Both the position numbers and the translations under genes were made by a program. Below are positions 1-7,677 of a DNA stretch of 64,000 nt, one piece after another; positions within the stretch are counted from its first letter, which is position 1, and each line of letters opens with the position of its first letter. Source of the DNA: Clostridiaceae bacterium (GTDB taxonomy: Bacteria; Bacillota; Clostridia; Lachnospirales; Lachnospiraceae); assembly GCA_910575795.1 (NCBI GenBank), contig CAJTGE010000009.1, positions 62,001 to 126,000 of the forward strand. Reading direction: 5' to 3'. The notes under the pieces were generated by a model that did not search any database, was not told the DNA's origin, and saw only the letters and a program-made list of their open reading frames with translations.

Positions 1-1
1 T

Positions 2-592
2 AAGGCCGTGTTTGAAACACAGGACTGGGGGGCGCTTATGGCCCGGAATGTGAAGGAGGGCATGGAGCTGTACAGGAGAGAGGCTCCGGATCTGATTCTG
101 ATTGATTATCACATGCCGCATATGAACGGCATAGACGGCGTGCGTTTGCTTCGCAGGCAGGATCCGGACATACCGATTATTGTGTTTACCATCGATGAGG
201 ATCAGGCCGTCGCGGATCGTTTTCTGGAGGCCGGAGCCAGCGATTTTGCCATAAAGCCCATACGGACGCCGGACATACTCTCCCGGATCCGGGTTCATAT
301 GAAGCTGTTAAAGAGCCGGAGGGCGGACGCAGGAAAAGGGGAGTTTGCCCTGTATCCGTACCCATATCCATACCCGGTCAAGGGAATCGGGAGCGGCACG
401 ATGCGTCTGATCGAGGGCGCGCTCCGGGGGGAAGCGGATTACCTGACTGTGGAGGAGATCTCCGCAAAATCAGGGCTGGCCAACCAGACCGCCTATCGCT
501 ATCTGCAGTACCTCACTGCAGCAGGGCTGGTGGATGTGAGAAACAGCTACGGAAAAAAGGGCAGGCCCAAGCAGAGCTACCGGATGATATGA
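2..592 (+). CDS. Response regulator, CitB/DcuR type, 5' truncated
   Basis: Two-component response regulator whose first ~25 residues lie left of the window; the frame is open to the edge, so the GTG at 8 is not the true start. The receiver domain is clear: DLILIDYHMPHMNG holds the phospho-acceptor Asp, followed by the Thr of IIVFTIDE and the Lys of FAIKPI. The C-terminal ~70 residues are a winged-helix domain ending in YGKKGRPKQSYRM, typical of the CitB/DcuR/DpiA group that controls uptake of citrate and C4-dicarboxylates. A short YPYPYPYP linker joins the two. The cognate CitA/DcuS-like kinase is probably upstream, outside the window. The target is not deducible here. Confidence 0.85.
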   Translation, partial: KAVFETQDWGALMARNVKEGMELYRREAPDLILIDYHMPHMNGIDGVRLLRRQDPDIPIIVFTIDEDQAVADRFLEAGASDFAIKPIRTPDILSRIRVHMKLLKSRRADAGKGEFALYPYPYPYPVKGIGSGTMRLIEGALRGEADYLTVEEISAKSGLANQTAYRYLQYLTAAGLVDVRNSYGKKGRPKQSYRMI

Positions 593-633
593 CGCAGAAG
601 GAGAACAGAAAGAAGAGAGGTTCCCAAGCCGGA

Positions 634-692
634 ACGGGCGCCTGTTTTGCGATTATATTTGTCGAAAATCACAAAACAGGCGCCCGTTTTTT
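634..692 (+). terminator. Rho-independent terminator
   Basis: A 16-bp perfect inverted repeat (ACGGGCGCCTGTTTTG and its complement) with a 22-nt loop is followed by a run of T. It closes the response regulator transcript. Confidence 0.85.
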
Positions 693-787
693 GTGCGTTT
701 TAACGAAAGATAAATAAGAGAGAAAATAGAAGTTTCGATTACGGTATGATACCATATTTTTACGAAAAACACATAAGGAGGATATGT

Positions 788-1486
788 ATGAAAAAAAGAT
801 GGATGGTATGGGCCGCCATGTTTTCCGTGTCAGCGGCGCTGGCGGGGTGCAGCGGCGGCGTTTTGATCCGCGACAGGAAGACATCAGGCCAGGCGGCGCA
901 GGCAGGGCGGGGGACGGCCGGCGCTGAGAACGGGAGCGGCGGATCAGGGCGGGACGAAAAGAAGCAGGCGGGCGCGGCGCAAATGCCGGAGGGGCTTTCC
1001 GAACCGCTGGCAGAGCCGCCGGCGCTTTTGACATCCGTGGGGCAGAGCGCGGATTATGAAATCATAAAAACCATGCTCGACAAGAACGAGATCGCGTATG
1101 AAAAAAACAGCCTGGCCACATCGGGGGATCTGGGGGATGCGAAGACGCTGGTGCTGGCTGTGGGCGGTTCCTCCAAGGGCCTTGGAGCGGCGGGAATTGA
1201 CGCAAACGCAGAGTTAAAGCGCGTGGAGGAGCTGATCGGCGCGGCGGATGAAAAGGGACTTGCCATTCTGGCCGTCCATATCGGGGGCGAGGCAAGGCGC
1301 GGCGATTTATCGGATCAGTTCATTGCGCCCAGCTTTGAAAAGGCGGATTATGCGCTTGTTGTGGCAGACGGGGACAAGGACGGGCTTATGGCCGGTCTGG
1401 CAGCGGAAAATGGCATACCGATCGACATCGTGGACAGCATGGCCGAGGCGGTTCCAAAGCTTGGAGCGGCGTTTATTCAGGAATAA
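788..1486 (+). CDS. Putative lipoprotein, DUF6305-like
   Basis: A 232-residue exported protein. The start at 788 is chosen because AAGGAGG lies just upstream and it opens directly into a lipoprotein signal (MKKRWMVWAAMF... with lipobox LAGC at residues ~17-20). A low-complexity Gly/Ala/Gln linker follows, then a folded alpha/beta domain of about 160 residues with no visible catalytic motif. The C-terminal part (LAILAVHIGGEARRGDLSDQ and the VVADGDKDG stretch) resembles a domain of unknown function that I recall as DUF6305; this assignment is from memory. It probably sits on the outer face of the membrane. The next gene is also a lipoprotein in the same direction. Confidence 0.6.
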   Translation: MKKRWMVWAAMFSVSAALAGCSGGVLIRDRKTSGQAAQAGRGTAGAENGSGGSGRDEKKQAGAAQMPEGLSEPLAEPPALLTSVGQSADYEIIKTMLDKNEIAYEKNSLATSGDLGDAKTLVLAVGGSSKGLGAAGIDANAELKRVEELIGAADEKGLAILAVHIGGEARRGDLSDQFIAPSFEKADYALVVADGDKDGLMAGLAAENGIPIDIVDSMAEAVPKLGAAFIQE

Positions 1487-1553
1487 AGACTGGTCTGTGC
1501 GGACTCCCGCGAGGCAGGCGGATGCGGGCTGACGGGAGGGAGGCTTACGAGAC

Positions 1554-1582
1554 GTAACAGTTCAGGCTGCCTCAACGGTTAC
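1554..1582. repeat. Dispersed palindrome, GTAACnGTTCAG family
   Basis: Imperfect palindrome GTAACAGTTCAGG...CCTCAACGGTTAC in the gap before the ggt gene. Related palindromes occur at 3511-3555, 21854-21884, 22127-22155 and 34011-34071, all intergenic. Confidence 0.65.
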
Positions 1583-1616
1583 TGCAAAACAGCAAATGAA
1601 AGAAGGAGGAATGGGA

Positions 1617-3476
1617 ATGAGGAAAAAACAGTTAGCACTCGTACTGGCAGCAGTTCTGGGCATTTCGTCAGCCGGCTGCGCGGCCCCGGCAAAGGGGACA
1701 GGGGCCGGGACAGAGGCTGACGCGTCCGGGAAGGCGTCTGCAAAAGAGACGTCCGCCGGGAAGACGTCTGCGGAAAACGCGCCGGAAGCGGATCAGGAGA
1801 GCGGGGCGGAAAACGCCGGAAAAAGCGGAGAGTGGAAGCCGTATGATGAAAACGGGCAGATTAAGCGCGATGATCGCGACGGGACCGGGAAAAACGGCGT
1901 GGTGTCAACAGGGAAGTATGAGGCATCCCGGATCGGCGCGGATATCATCGAGGCCGGCGGAAATGCCGTGGATGCGGCCGTGGCCGTAGGCTTTGCCCTG
2001 GGCGTGTGTGAGCCGCAGTCATCGGGTATCGGCGGAGGCGGGTTCATGCTGATCCATTCGGCAGAGACAGGGGAAAATGTATTTGTCGATTTCCGCGAGC
2101 CGGCCCCGGCAGGCGCATGGGCGGGAATGTGGCCCATGGATGAGGACGGGGAACTGACAGATGAGACAAAATGGCTGGGCGGCCCGTCCGTGGCTGTGCC
2201 GGGCGAGGTAAAGGGTCTTTTATACGCGCTGGACACGTATGGGACCATGAGCAGGGAAGAGGTCATGAATCCCGCTATCCGCCTGGCGGAAGAGGGCTAT
2301 GAGGTATCGGCAGTCTTAAACCGGGATATGATGGAGGAATTTGAAGTCCTGCAGCAGTTTGAGGAGTGCGGAAAGCTGTACTTAAAGGACGGATACCCCT
2401 ATTCAGTGGGCGATACGCTGAAAAACCCGGATCTGGCCAAGACACTTTCCATGATCCGCGACGGCGGAGCGGACGCGTTCTACAAGGGCGAGGTGGCAGA
2501 GGCCATGGTTAAGGCCGTCGCAGATGCCGGGGGCGTGCTCTCCATGGAGGATCTGGAAAATTATGATGTAAAGCTGAGGACGCCGGTATCCGGCGCATAC
2601 CGCGGCTATGAGGTGCTCTCCTCGCCGCCCCCGTCATCCGGCGGAACGACGATCGTGGAGATTTTAAATATTCTCGAAAATTTTGATTTAAAGAAAATGG
2701 GGCACAATTCGACCGAGCACCTGCACACGCTGACAGAGGCGATGAAAATGGCCTATCAGGACAGGGGGTACTTTGCGGCGGACACGGATTTCATCGATGT
2801 GCCGCTGGGCGGCCTCTCATCCAAAGAATACGCCGCCAGCCTGGCTGCCCGGATTGATCCGGACAAAGCGCAGATCTTCGGCCACGGGGACGCATGGGGC
2901 TATGAATCCACGGATACCACGCATTATTCGATTATGGATAAAAGCGGAAATATCGTCGCAGTCACAAAGACCATCAACTACGTGTTCGGATCCGGCGTGG
3001 TTCCGGCAGGGTATGGATTTATCATGAATGACGAAATGGATGATTTTGACGCGGAGACAGGCACAGCCAATGAGGTACAGCCCGGAAAGAGGCCCATGAG
3101 CTCCATGTCGCCGACCATCGTGCTCCGGGACGGAAAACCGGTCATGACCGTCGGCGCGCCGGGCTCCCAGCGGATTATCTCCGGCGTGGCCCAGGTTATC
3201 TCCAATGTGATTGATTTTGACATGGATATCCAGGACGCCATCAGCGCCCCCAGAATCCACGCGGGCTCAGACTGGACGACGAGCGACGAGACAATCATGA
3301 TCGAGACGCGGATCCCGCAGGATGTGATTGAGGGCCTTAAAAAGCTTGGACACCCGGTTCTGGAGACAGGAGACTGGATGGATTATCCCTGCGTGCAGGC
3401 GGTAGTTATGCTGTCGGACGGAACGCTGCGCGGCGGAGCGGATCCGAGGCGCGACGGAAAGGCGGTTGGATATTAA
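1617..3476 (+). CDS. ggt: Gamma-glutamyltranspeptidase, lipoprotein
   Basis: Cleaves the gamma-glutamyl bond of glutathione and gamma-glutamyl peptides, outside the membrane. The 619-residue precursor has a lipoprotein signal (MRKKQLALVLAAVLG, lipobox SAGC) and a Lys/Ala/Glu-rich spacer of ~80 residues before the Ntn-hydrolase fold. The autoprocessing site TTHYS has its nucleophile Thr at about residue 434; SSGIGGGGFMLIH near residue 140 and RPMSSMSPTIV near 490 are family hallmarks. The ATG at 1617 is preferred over 1611 because AAGGAGG at 1603-1609 gives a normal 7-nt spacing. The palindrome at 3511-3555 probably ends the transcript. Peptide scavenging is the likely role, in line with the pyroglutamyl peptidase at 34 kb. 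Confidence 0.95.
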   Translation: MRKKQLALVLAAVLGISSAGCAAPAKGTGAGTEADASGKASAKETSAGKTSAENAPEADQESGAENAGKSGEWKPYDENGQIKRDDRDGTGKNGVVSTGKYEASRIGADIIEAGGNAVDAAVAVGFALGVCEPQSSGIGGGGFMLIHSAETGENVFVDFREPAPAGAWAGMWPMDEDGELTDETKWLGGPSVAVPGEVKGLLYALDTYGTMSREEVMNPAIRLAEEGYEVSAVLNRDMMEEFEVLQQFEECGKLYLKDGYPYSVGDTLKNPDLAKTLSMIRDGGADAFYKGEVAEAMVKAVADAGGVLSMEDLENYDVKLRTPVSGAYRGYEVLSSPPPSSGGTTIVEILNILENFDLKKMGHNSTEHLHTLTEAMKMAYQDRGYFAADTDFIDVPLGGLSSKEYAASLAARIDPDKAQIFGHGDAWGYESTDTTHYSIMDKSGNIVAVTKTINYVFGSGVVPAGYGFIMNDEMDDFDAETGTANEVQPGKRPMSSMSPTIVLRDGKPVMTVGAPGSQRIISGVAQVISNVIDFDMDIQDAISAPRIHAGSDWTTSDETIMIETRIPQDVIEGLKKLGHPVLETGDWMDYPCVQAVVMLSDGTLRGGADPRRDGKAVGY

Positions 3477-3510
3477 GCGCGCGGCATAATATGAAATGAT
3501 TACATTATAA

Positions 3511-3555
3511 CAGACTCTGCAGCGCTTCAGGCCGTCTGAACGGTTGCAGAGTCTG
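3511..3555. repeat. Long palindrome of the GTTCAG family, likely two-way terminator
   Basis: CAGACTCTGCAGCGCTTCAG pairs with a 21-nt complement ending at 3555 with three mismatches. It lies between the convergent genes ending at 3476 and 3562. Its inner part matches the dispersed GTTCAG...CTGAAC palindrome, so a repeat may serve here as terminator. Confidence 0.7.
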
Positions 3556-3561
3556 AGAATC

Positions 3562-3819
3562 TTATTTCTTATTTTTCTTCATGGCATCGAAAACCCCGTA
3601 AATCGAATGCTCATATATAGCCCGTTCACTCTCCGTGGGCGGGCACTTGGTGCATCCTGACGGCGGGAAATATACACATGAGGTGTTGGTGTAGTCCCGG
3701 CGAAACGGACAGCGCGTGAACTTACAGCTTCCTTTCTTCCGGAACAGACAGATAAATCTCCAGGCCATCCCTATGATCATGTAGATGAACATCAGTCCGT
3801 ATAATATATCCAGGATCAT
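3562..3819 (-). CDS. Small Cys-rich membrane protein, unknown
   Basis: An 85-residue protein with one N-terminal membrane segment (ILDILYGLMFIYMIIGMAW) followed by a short basic, cysteine-rich tail (Cys in SCKFTRCP, NTSCVYFPPSGCTKCPPTE). AAAGGAGGTAACTAAG directly precedes the start. The spaced cysteines could bind a metal or form disulfides, but no family is recognised. It is convergent with ggt and shares the palindromic terminator. It is kept as real because of the strong ribosome site and the coherent membrane segment. Confidence 0.6.
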   Translation of the reverse strand: MILDILYGLMFIYMIIGMAWRFICLFRKKGSCKFTRCPFRRDYTNTSCVYFPPSGCTKCPPTESERAIYEHSIYGVFDAMKKNKK

Positions 3820-4232
3820 CTTAGTTACCTCCTTTTTTTGGCAAAATGAATTTTATAAACTATATACATGTAATAATACATAATTCTACATCTTTTCACA
3901 CATATAATCAAGTAAAAAGTTGGAAATCCACACTTTTAATTGATAAGCGGTTACTGTTCCCGGGCAGTATTCCGCGTGGTGTTATTTGTGAGCAAAGGTC
4001 ACAGACAGCGGGCCTCTTTGGGTCAAACCCGGGGGCGGCGGTAAACCGCAGAGTAAAAACCATTAATAGTTGACAAGCGTATGATTCAAACGTATGATTA
4101 CTAATACAAGCCCCATGAAAGGATAAAACATATGAAGATTCCCCAAAAATGCAGATCATCGATGATGAAATTTCAAAAGATACAATCGTTATGCTTCCAT
4201 ACGTTCCGGCTCATTATGATGGAGAGAGATAA
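3820..4232. other. Intergenic region upstream of the phosphopantetheinyl transferase
   Basis: Mostly AT-rich, with no RNA motif recognised. A 27-codon frame (ATG 4149, TAA 4230-4232) ends exactly one base before the next start codon and could be a leader peptide, but it has no clear ribosome site and may be chance. Confidence 0.3.
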
Positions 4233-4913
4233 ATGGATCGGCTCATAATCGAAGAACACGCTGCCAGCCTCTATTTGATGGATGTGGGAGAGCTTGAGGA
4301 CGAAGCGTGCTTTTGGAGAAATTACAGCTCTGTTTCCCCTGCGCGCCGCGCTAAAATTGATTCGTTCCGTTTCATGAAGGACAAGCGTCTGTCCCTGGGG
4401 GCGGGGATGCTGCTCGCGAGAGGGCTTTCGGATCACGGACTGGCGGGGGCGGCGCTCGTCTGCGGGGAAAACGGAAAGCCGTATCTGGCGGATGCGCCGC
4501 AGCTTTACTTTAATCTGTCGCATTCGGAGCAGATGGTTCTGGCGGTGTTTGCGGATGTGGAGGCGGGATGCGACGTGGAGCGGATCCGCGGGGCGGATCT
4601 GGCTTTGGCGCGGCGGTTTTTCTGTCACGGCGAGTATGAATATGTGGCGGGACAGGCGGGGGAGAAAGAGAGGAACGAGGCGTTTTACCGCATATGGACG
4701 CTGAAGGAAAGCTTTGCCAAGGCCACGGGGCTGGGGCTGTCGCTCGATTTGGACGCCTATGAGATACAAATTGGCCCGGAGGGGACGGCGGGTGTTTGCC
4801 AGAGCGTGGATGATGCACAATATCGGTTCAGGGAATACGTCTTTGGGCAGTACCGCGCGGCGGTTTGCTTCCGGCGCCCTGCCCGGAGCAGCACGGAGGG
4901 ATTCCGAGAGTGA
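4233..4913 (+). CDS. 4'-phosphopantetheinyl transferase, Sfp type
   Basis: Transfers the 4'-phosphopantetheine arm from CoA to carrier proteins. At 226 residues it has the usual Sfp-type length, and shows both core motifs: GCDVERIR (Mg-binding Asp and Glu) near residue 112 and FYRIWTLKESFAKATG (WxxKES...K) near residue 155, with FNLSHSEQ before them. GGAGAGAG lies upstream of the ATG. No polyketide, peptide-synthetase or acyl-carrier gene is in view, so its client is unknown. It could also serve the fatty-acid carrier protein if the cell lacks a separate AcpS. The next gene, a broken kinase, follows after 33 bases. Confidence 0.85.
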   Translation: MDRLIIEEHAASLYLMDVGELEDEACFWRNYSSVSPARRAKIDSFRFMKDKRLSLGAGMLLARGLSDHGLAGAALVCGENGKPYLADAPQLYFNLSHSEQMVLAVFADVEAGCDVERIRGADLALARRFFCHGEYEYVAGQAGEKERNEAFYRIWTLKESFAKATGLGLSLDLDAYEIQIGPEGTAGVCQSVDDAQYRFREYVFGQYRAAVCFRRPARSSTEGFRE

Positions 4914-4946
4914 GTATATAAACAGTAGAAAGGAGAACGCCATCCC

Positions 4947-6442
4947 ATGGATTTCCTGCAGATTTTAAGACCGGCGACGGTATATCCCTGCCATTCTGTT
5001 ATCTGCTATTTGATGTCAGAACACAAATACGGCAGAAAAACCACCCTGCTCATATGGGCGGCTGACGCCCTGATTTGGTCGGCTCTGATCGTGATGGGCG
5101 GCCTCCATCCGGAATCGTATATTGTGTACAGATATGTGTATGTATTCTCTGTGCTCGCCTATATGGTGGCGTTCATTGCCTCCTCCACAGGCGGCGTGTG
5201 GAAGAATGTCTTCCTGTTTGTCACCTATGTGATTTTCTTCCTGCTCCTCAACGGTATCTGTATGGGAGCTGTAAAGGCGCCGCCGGGGGAATCGGACGTC
5301 CTTTTTCTCGCAGTGGGGTATGTGTGTACGGGCTTTCCGTCTGTCTGCTCTGGCGGTATATTCTGCCTGCATTCCGGAACGTCAGCCGAAATATCCGCCA
5401 TGGATGGGGGATGCTTGCCGCCGTGTCCGCGCTGTACCTGATATTTATCTCTGCATTCGGCCTGCGCGATACGTCGCCGGCCGGCGAATCCTTTGCATTT
5501 ATGGAAGCAGAGGTTCCGTTTTTGACTATGAATGTGCTTCTTCTGGCGATTATTTCAACCTCCTATGTCGTTATTTTCCGTCTGGTGGGCTATCTGAATC
5601 AGGAAAACAGCCAGCAGCAGCTCCAGCTCAGGCAGAAGATGCTGGAACATGAGCTGTGCGCGGAGAAGGAATATGTGGCGCAGGCCAGACGGTTTCAGCA
5701 TGATCTGCGCCACCATAACCGCCTGCTGGCGGAATATTTAAGCCAGGGCAGGGTCGAGGAGGCGGCGGAGTATCTGCGGGATTATGAGGCGTCCACACAG
5801 GAAGCGCGGCTTAGAGCGTGTTTGAAAATTCATTCCTGGCATCTGCACGCCCCACTTCGCGGTATATTTGGGCCAAATTCACTTAACGTAGCCCACTACG
5901 CCGCGTTCATTTGGCACAAATCTCCCACAAAGTGGCACGCACAGCTACCAGAAAGCAATTTTCAAACACGCTCTAGGGAATTCTGTGCGCATCCGGTCGC
6001 GAATGCCCTGCTGTGCATCACGCAGCGACGGTGTGAGGCGGGCGGCATCTGTTTTAAGGCAAAGACACAGATACCGGAGCAACTGCCATTAAGCGCGCCG
6101 GAGGCCGGCCTGCTGTTTGGGAACCTTCTGGAAAATGCATGGGAGGGCTGTGAGGCCAGCGCGAAGGATCCCGGGCTTCCGCAGGGGAAGCCAGAGCTTT
6201 TCGTCTATGCAAGGGCCTATAACAATAAGTTTTGCCTGGAGGTGAAAAATACGGTAGCCCGCAATGATGGGTGGCCCGGCGGCCTGCCGTCCGGAGACGG
6301 GGGCGGGATCGGGATCGGCAGCATCCGGGCGGTTCTGGAAAAATATAAAGGAATGCTGCAGTACCGCATGGACGGTGATCAGCTTGCGGCGCAGATGATC
6401 CTGCCGCTTGCCAGGCAGGATCCGCCGGATGGCGAAGCGTAA
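4947..6442 (+). pseudogene. GHKL sensor histidine kinase (AgrC-like), frameshifted and MITE-interrupted
   Basis: Membrane sensor kinase related to the AgrC/GHKL group. The first part (4947 to ~5330) encodes several membrane segments; sense then moves to the -1 frame near TGTGTGT at ~5324-5331 and continues to 6442 with more membrane helices, a coiled region, the RRFQHDLRHHNRLLAEYL phospho-His box and a GHKL ATPase (NLLENAWEG N-box near 6125, GDGGGIGIGSI glycine box near 6300). Without the one-base shift no full-length product is made. A 162-bp foldback element at 5812-5975 adds 54 in-frame codons between the His box and the ATPase. Either change could be inactivating. No partner LytTR regulator is adjacent. 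A sequencing error at the shift cannot be excluded. Confidence 0.75.
5812..5975. mobile_element. Foldback MITE with TA flanks, inserted in the kinase gene
   Basis: Perfect 19-bp terminal inverted repeats (TAGAGCGTGTTTGAAAATT and its complement) bound a sequence that is an imperfect palindrome along nearly its whole length. TA at both ends suggests a TA target duplication as in IS630/mariner relatives. Removing one TA plus the 160-bp core restores CTT AGG GAA and a normal GHKL sequence (ARLREFCAHPVANALL). The insertion length is a multiple of three and has no stop in the host frame. Confidence 0.85.
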
Positions 6443-6495
6443 ACGGCGGCATGCGGGAAAATTGAAAGCATGCGGGAAAATGGAAAACAGGGCAG

Positions 6496-6540
6496 GAAAA
6501 GGGCGGTCTGATATGTCATACGGTTCAGACGGCCCTTTTC
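6496..6540 (+). terminator. Rho-independent terminator after the kinase
   Basis: GAAAAGGGCGGTCTGA pairs with TCAGACGGCCCTTTTC with one mismatch and a short loop; a stretch of T lies in the 3' arm. Confidence 0.7.
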
Positions 6541-6728
6541 CAGTATGTCTTTCATCCGGATCGCGTCAGCGCAGCCCGTTCATATCATGCTGTACTGGCC
6601 ATCACAAAGGTATAATCATCCCAAAATAGACGCCAATTGTCCCAGACACCGCTATTACGGAACGAGATCTGTTATAATAACAGCGCGGAATTTTGTTTGT
6701 GCAGGATATGAAAGGAGGACGGACGATA

Positions 6729-6923
6729 ATGGCAAATTGCGGTAACCATAGGCCATGTCCGTGTACGTACGACTGCCCAAGACATGGGAAATGCTGTGAG
6801 TGCGTGGCGCATCACCGGGATCACGGCGAGGGAGTTCCGGGATGCTTTTTTTCTAAGGAAGCAGAGGCTTCCTACGACAGAAGTGTTGAGGCGCTGTGCC
6901 GTGATCGGGGCATTATCAAGTGA
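6729..6923 (+). CDS. Small cysteine-rich protein, DUF6485-like
   Basis: A 64-residue soluble protein with a clustered Cys/His pattern (CGNHRPCPCTYDCPRHGKCC, then ECVAHHRDH), suggesting a bound zinc or iron. The start at 6729 is chosen from GAAAGGAGG upstream. Short proteins of this type (I recall DUF6485, from memory) are common in Clostridia and have no assigned function. A promoter-like -10 TATAAT lies at about 6672. The VOC-family gene follows in the same direction after 86 bases. Confidence 0.65.
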   Translation: MANCGNHRPCPCTYDCPRHGKCCECVAHHRDHGEGVPGCFFSKEAEASYDRSVEALCRDRGIIK

Positions 6924-7009
6924 CAAAGCCGGACAGGAGGCGTTCAGCCTGCCCGGAGGTCTGGCGGATGAAGCAATTTGACAGCATGAAAGTAAAGGAG
7001 CGGATACAT

Positions 7010-7591
7010 ATGAAAAAACCAGTTTTTACAGGACTTTCACATGTCTGCATATTTGTGGACGATGTGAAGGCGGCATTTGAATATTATGAGAGAATTCTGG
7101 GCGCGGTTCCGAACCAGCATATTCCTCACTGGAAGAATAAGGGATTTTTCCAGGCGGGCGGCTTTATCGAAGAGGCAGAGCAGGCGGAGGTTTCGATTGG
7201 CTTTATGGATGTGCCGGGAACCAGGTTTACAATTGAGCTGATGTGCTACCACAATCCCAAGGGACGCCAGGAGCCGGTGATTTTTAAGGCGAATGATATC
7301 AGCGGCGCGAGGCATGTCGCTTTAAAGGTGGTCAATATTGAGGAAGCGTTTGAGTATATAAAAGCACAGCCGGATGTAACGCTGATCAATACATCAGACG
7401 ATTATAAGGTGTATCAGATAAGCAAAACCGAACCGTCAGATTTTTATTTCTTTGACGAGGCAAAGGAAAAGGACGCTGAGGGCAAGAAAAAGGCGGCGGA
7501 TATCCTGGGAAATACGAAGTATTTCTATTTTATTGACAAATACGGCCTCCAGTGGGAGTTTGAACAGGGGCATACGGACATCGGGGATTAG
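7010..7591 (+). CDS. VOC superfamily (glyoxalase/dioxygenase-like) protein
   Basis: A 193-residue protein of the vicinal oxygen chelate fold. It opens with FTGLSHVCIFVDDVKAAFEY, the standard first beta-alpha-beta unit with a metal-ligand His, and a second half contains ARHVALKVVNIEEAFEYI and ends with YFYFIDKYGLQWEFEQ, supplying a possible Glu ligand. The start at 7010 follows AAAGGAG; the longer frame upstream is not needed. The substrate cannot be named. It precedes the transporter cluster by 86 bases and may or may not be part of it. Confidence 0.75.
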   Translation: MKKPVFTGLSHVCIFVDDVKAAFEYYERILGAVPNQHIPHWKNKGFFQAGGFIEEAEQAEVSIGFMDVPGTRFTIELMCYHNPKGRQEPVIFKANDISGARHVALKVVNIEEAFEYIKAQPDVTLINTSDDYKVYQISKTEPSDFYFFDEAKEKDAEGKKKAADILGNTKYFYFIDKYGLQWEFEQGHTDIGD

Positions 7592-7677
7592 ACACGGGCG
7601 TACATGGCGGCGGGTGGTCCGGGCAGACGGGAGCCTGTCGTTTTGTGCAGGGCCGTTTTTGCAGCGCGGCAGGTAAA

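Noticed and set aside
344-379. TATCCGTACCCATATCCATACCC repeat in the response regulator, considered as a phase-variable tract
   Set aside because: Only a few imperfect units and in frame; it encodes a YP linker between two domains.
4149-4232. A 27-codon frame abutting the phosphopantetheinyl transferase start
   Set aside because: Could be a leader peptide but has no clear ribosome site and no homologue that I recognise.
4173-4943. A 256-codon open frame on the minus strand
   Set aside because: Antisense to the phosphopantetheinyl transferase, and no recognisable protein features.
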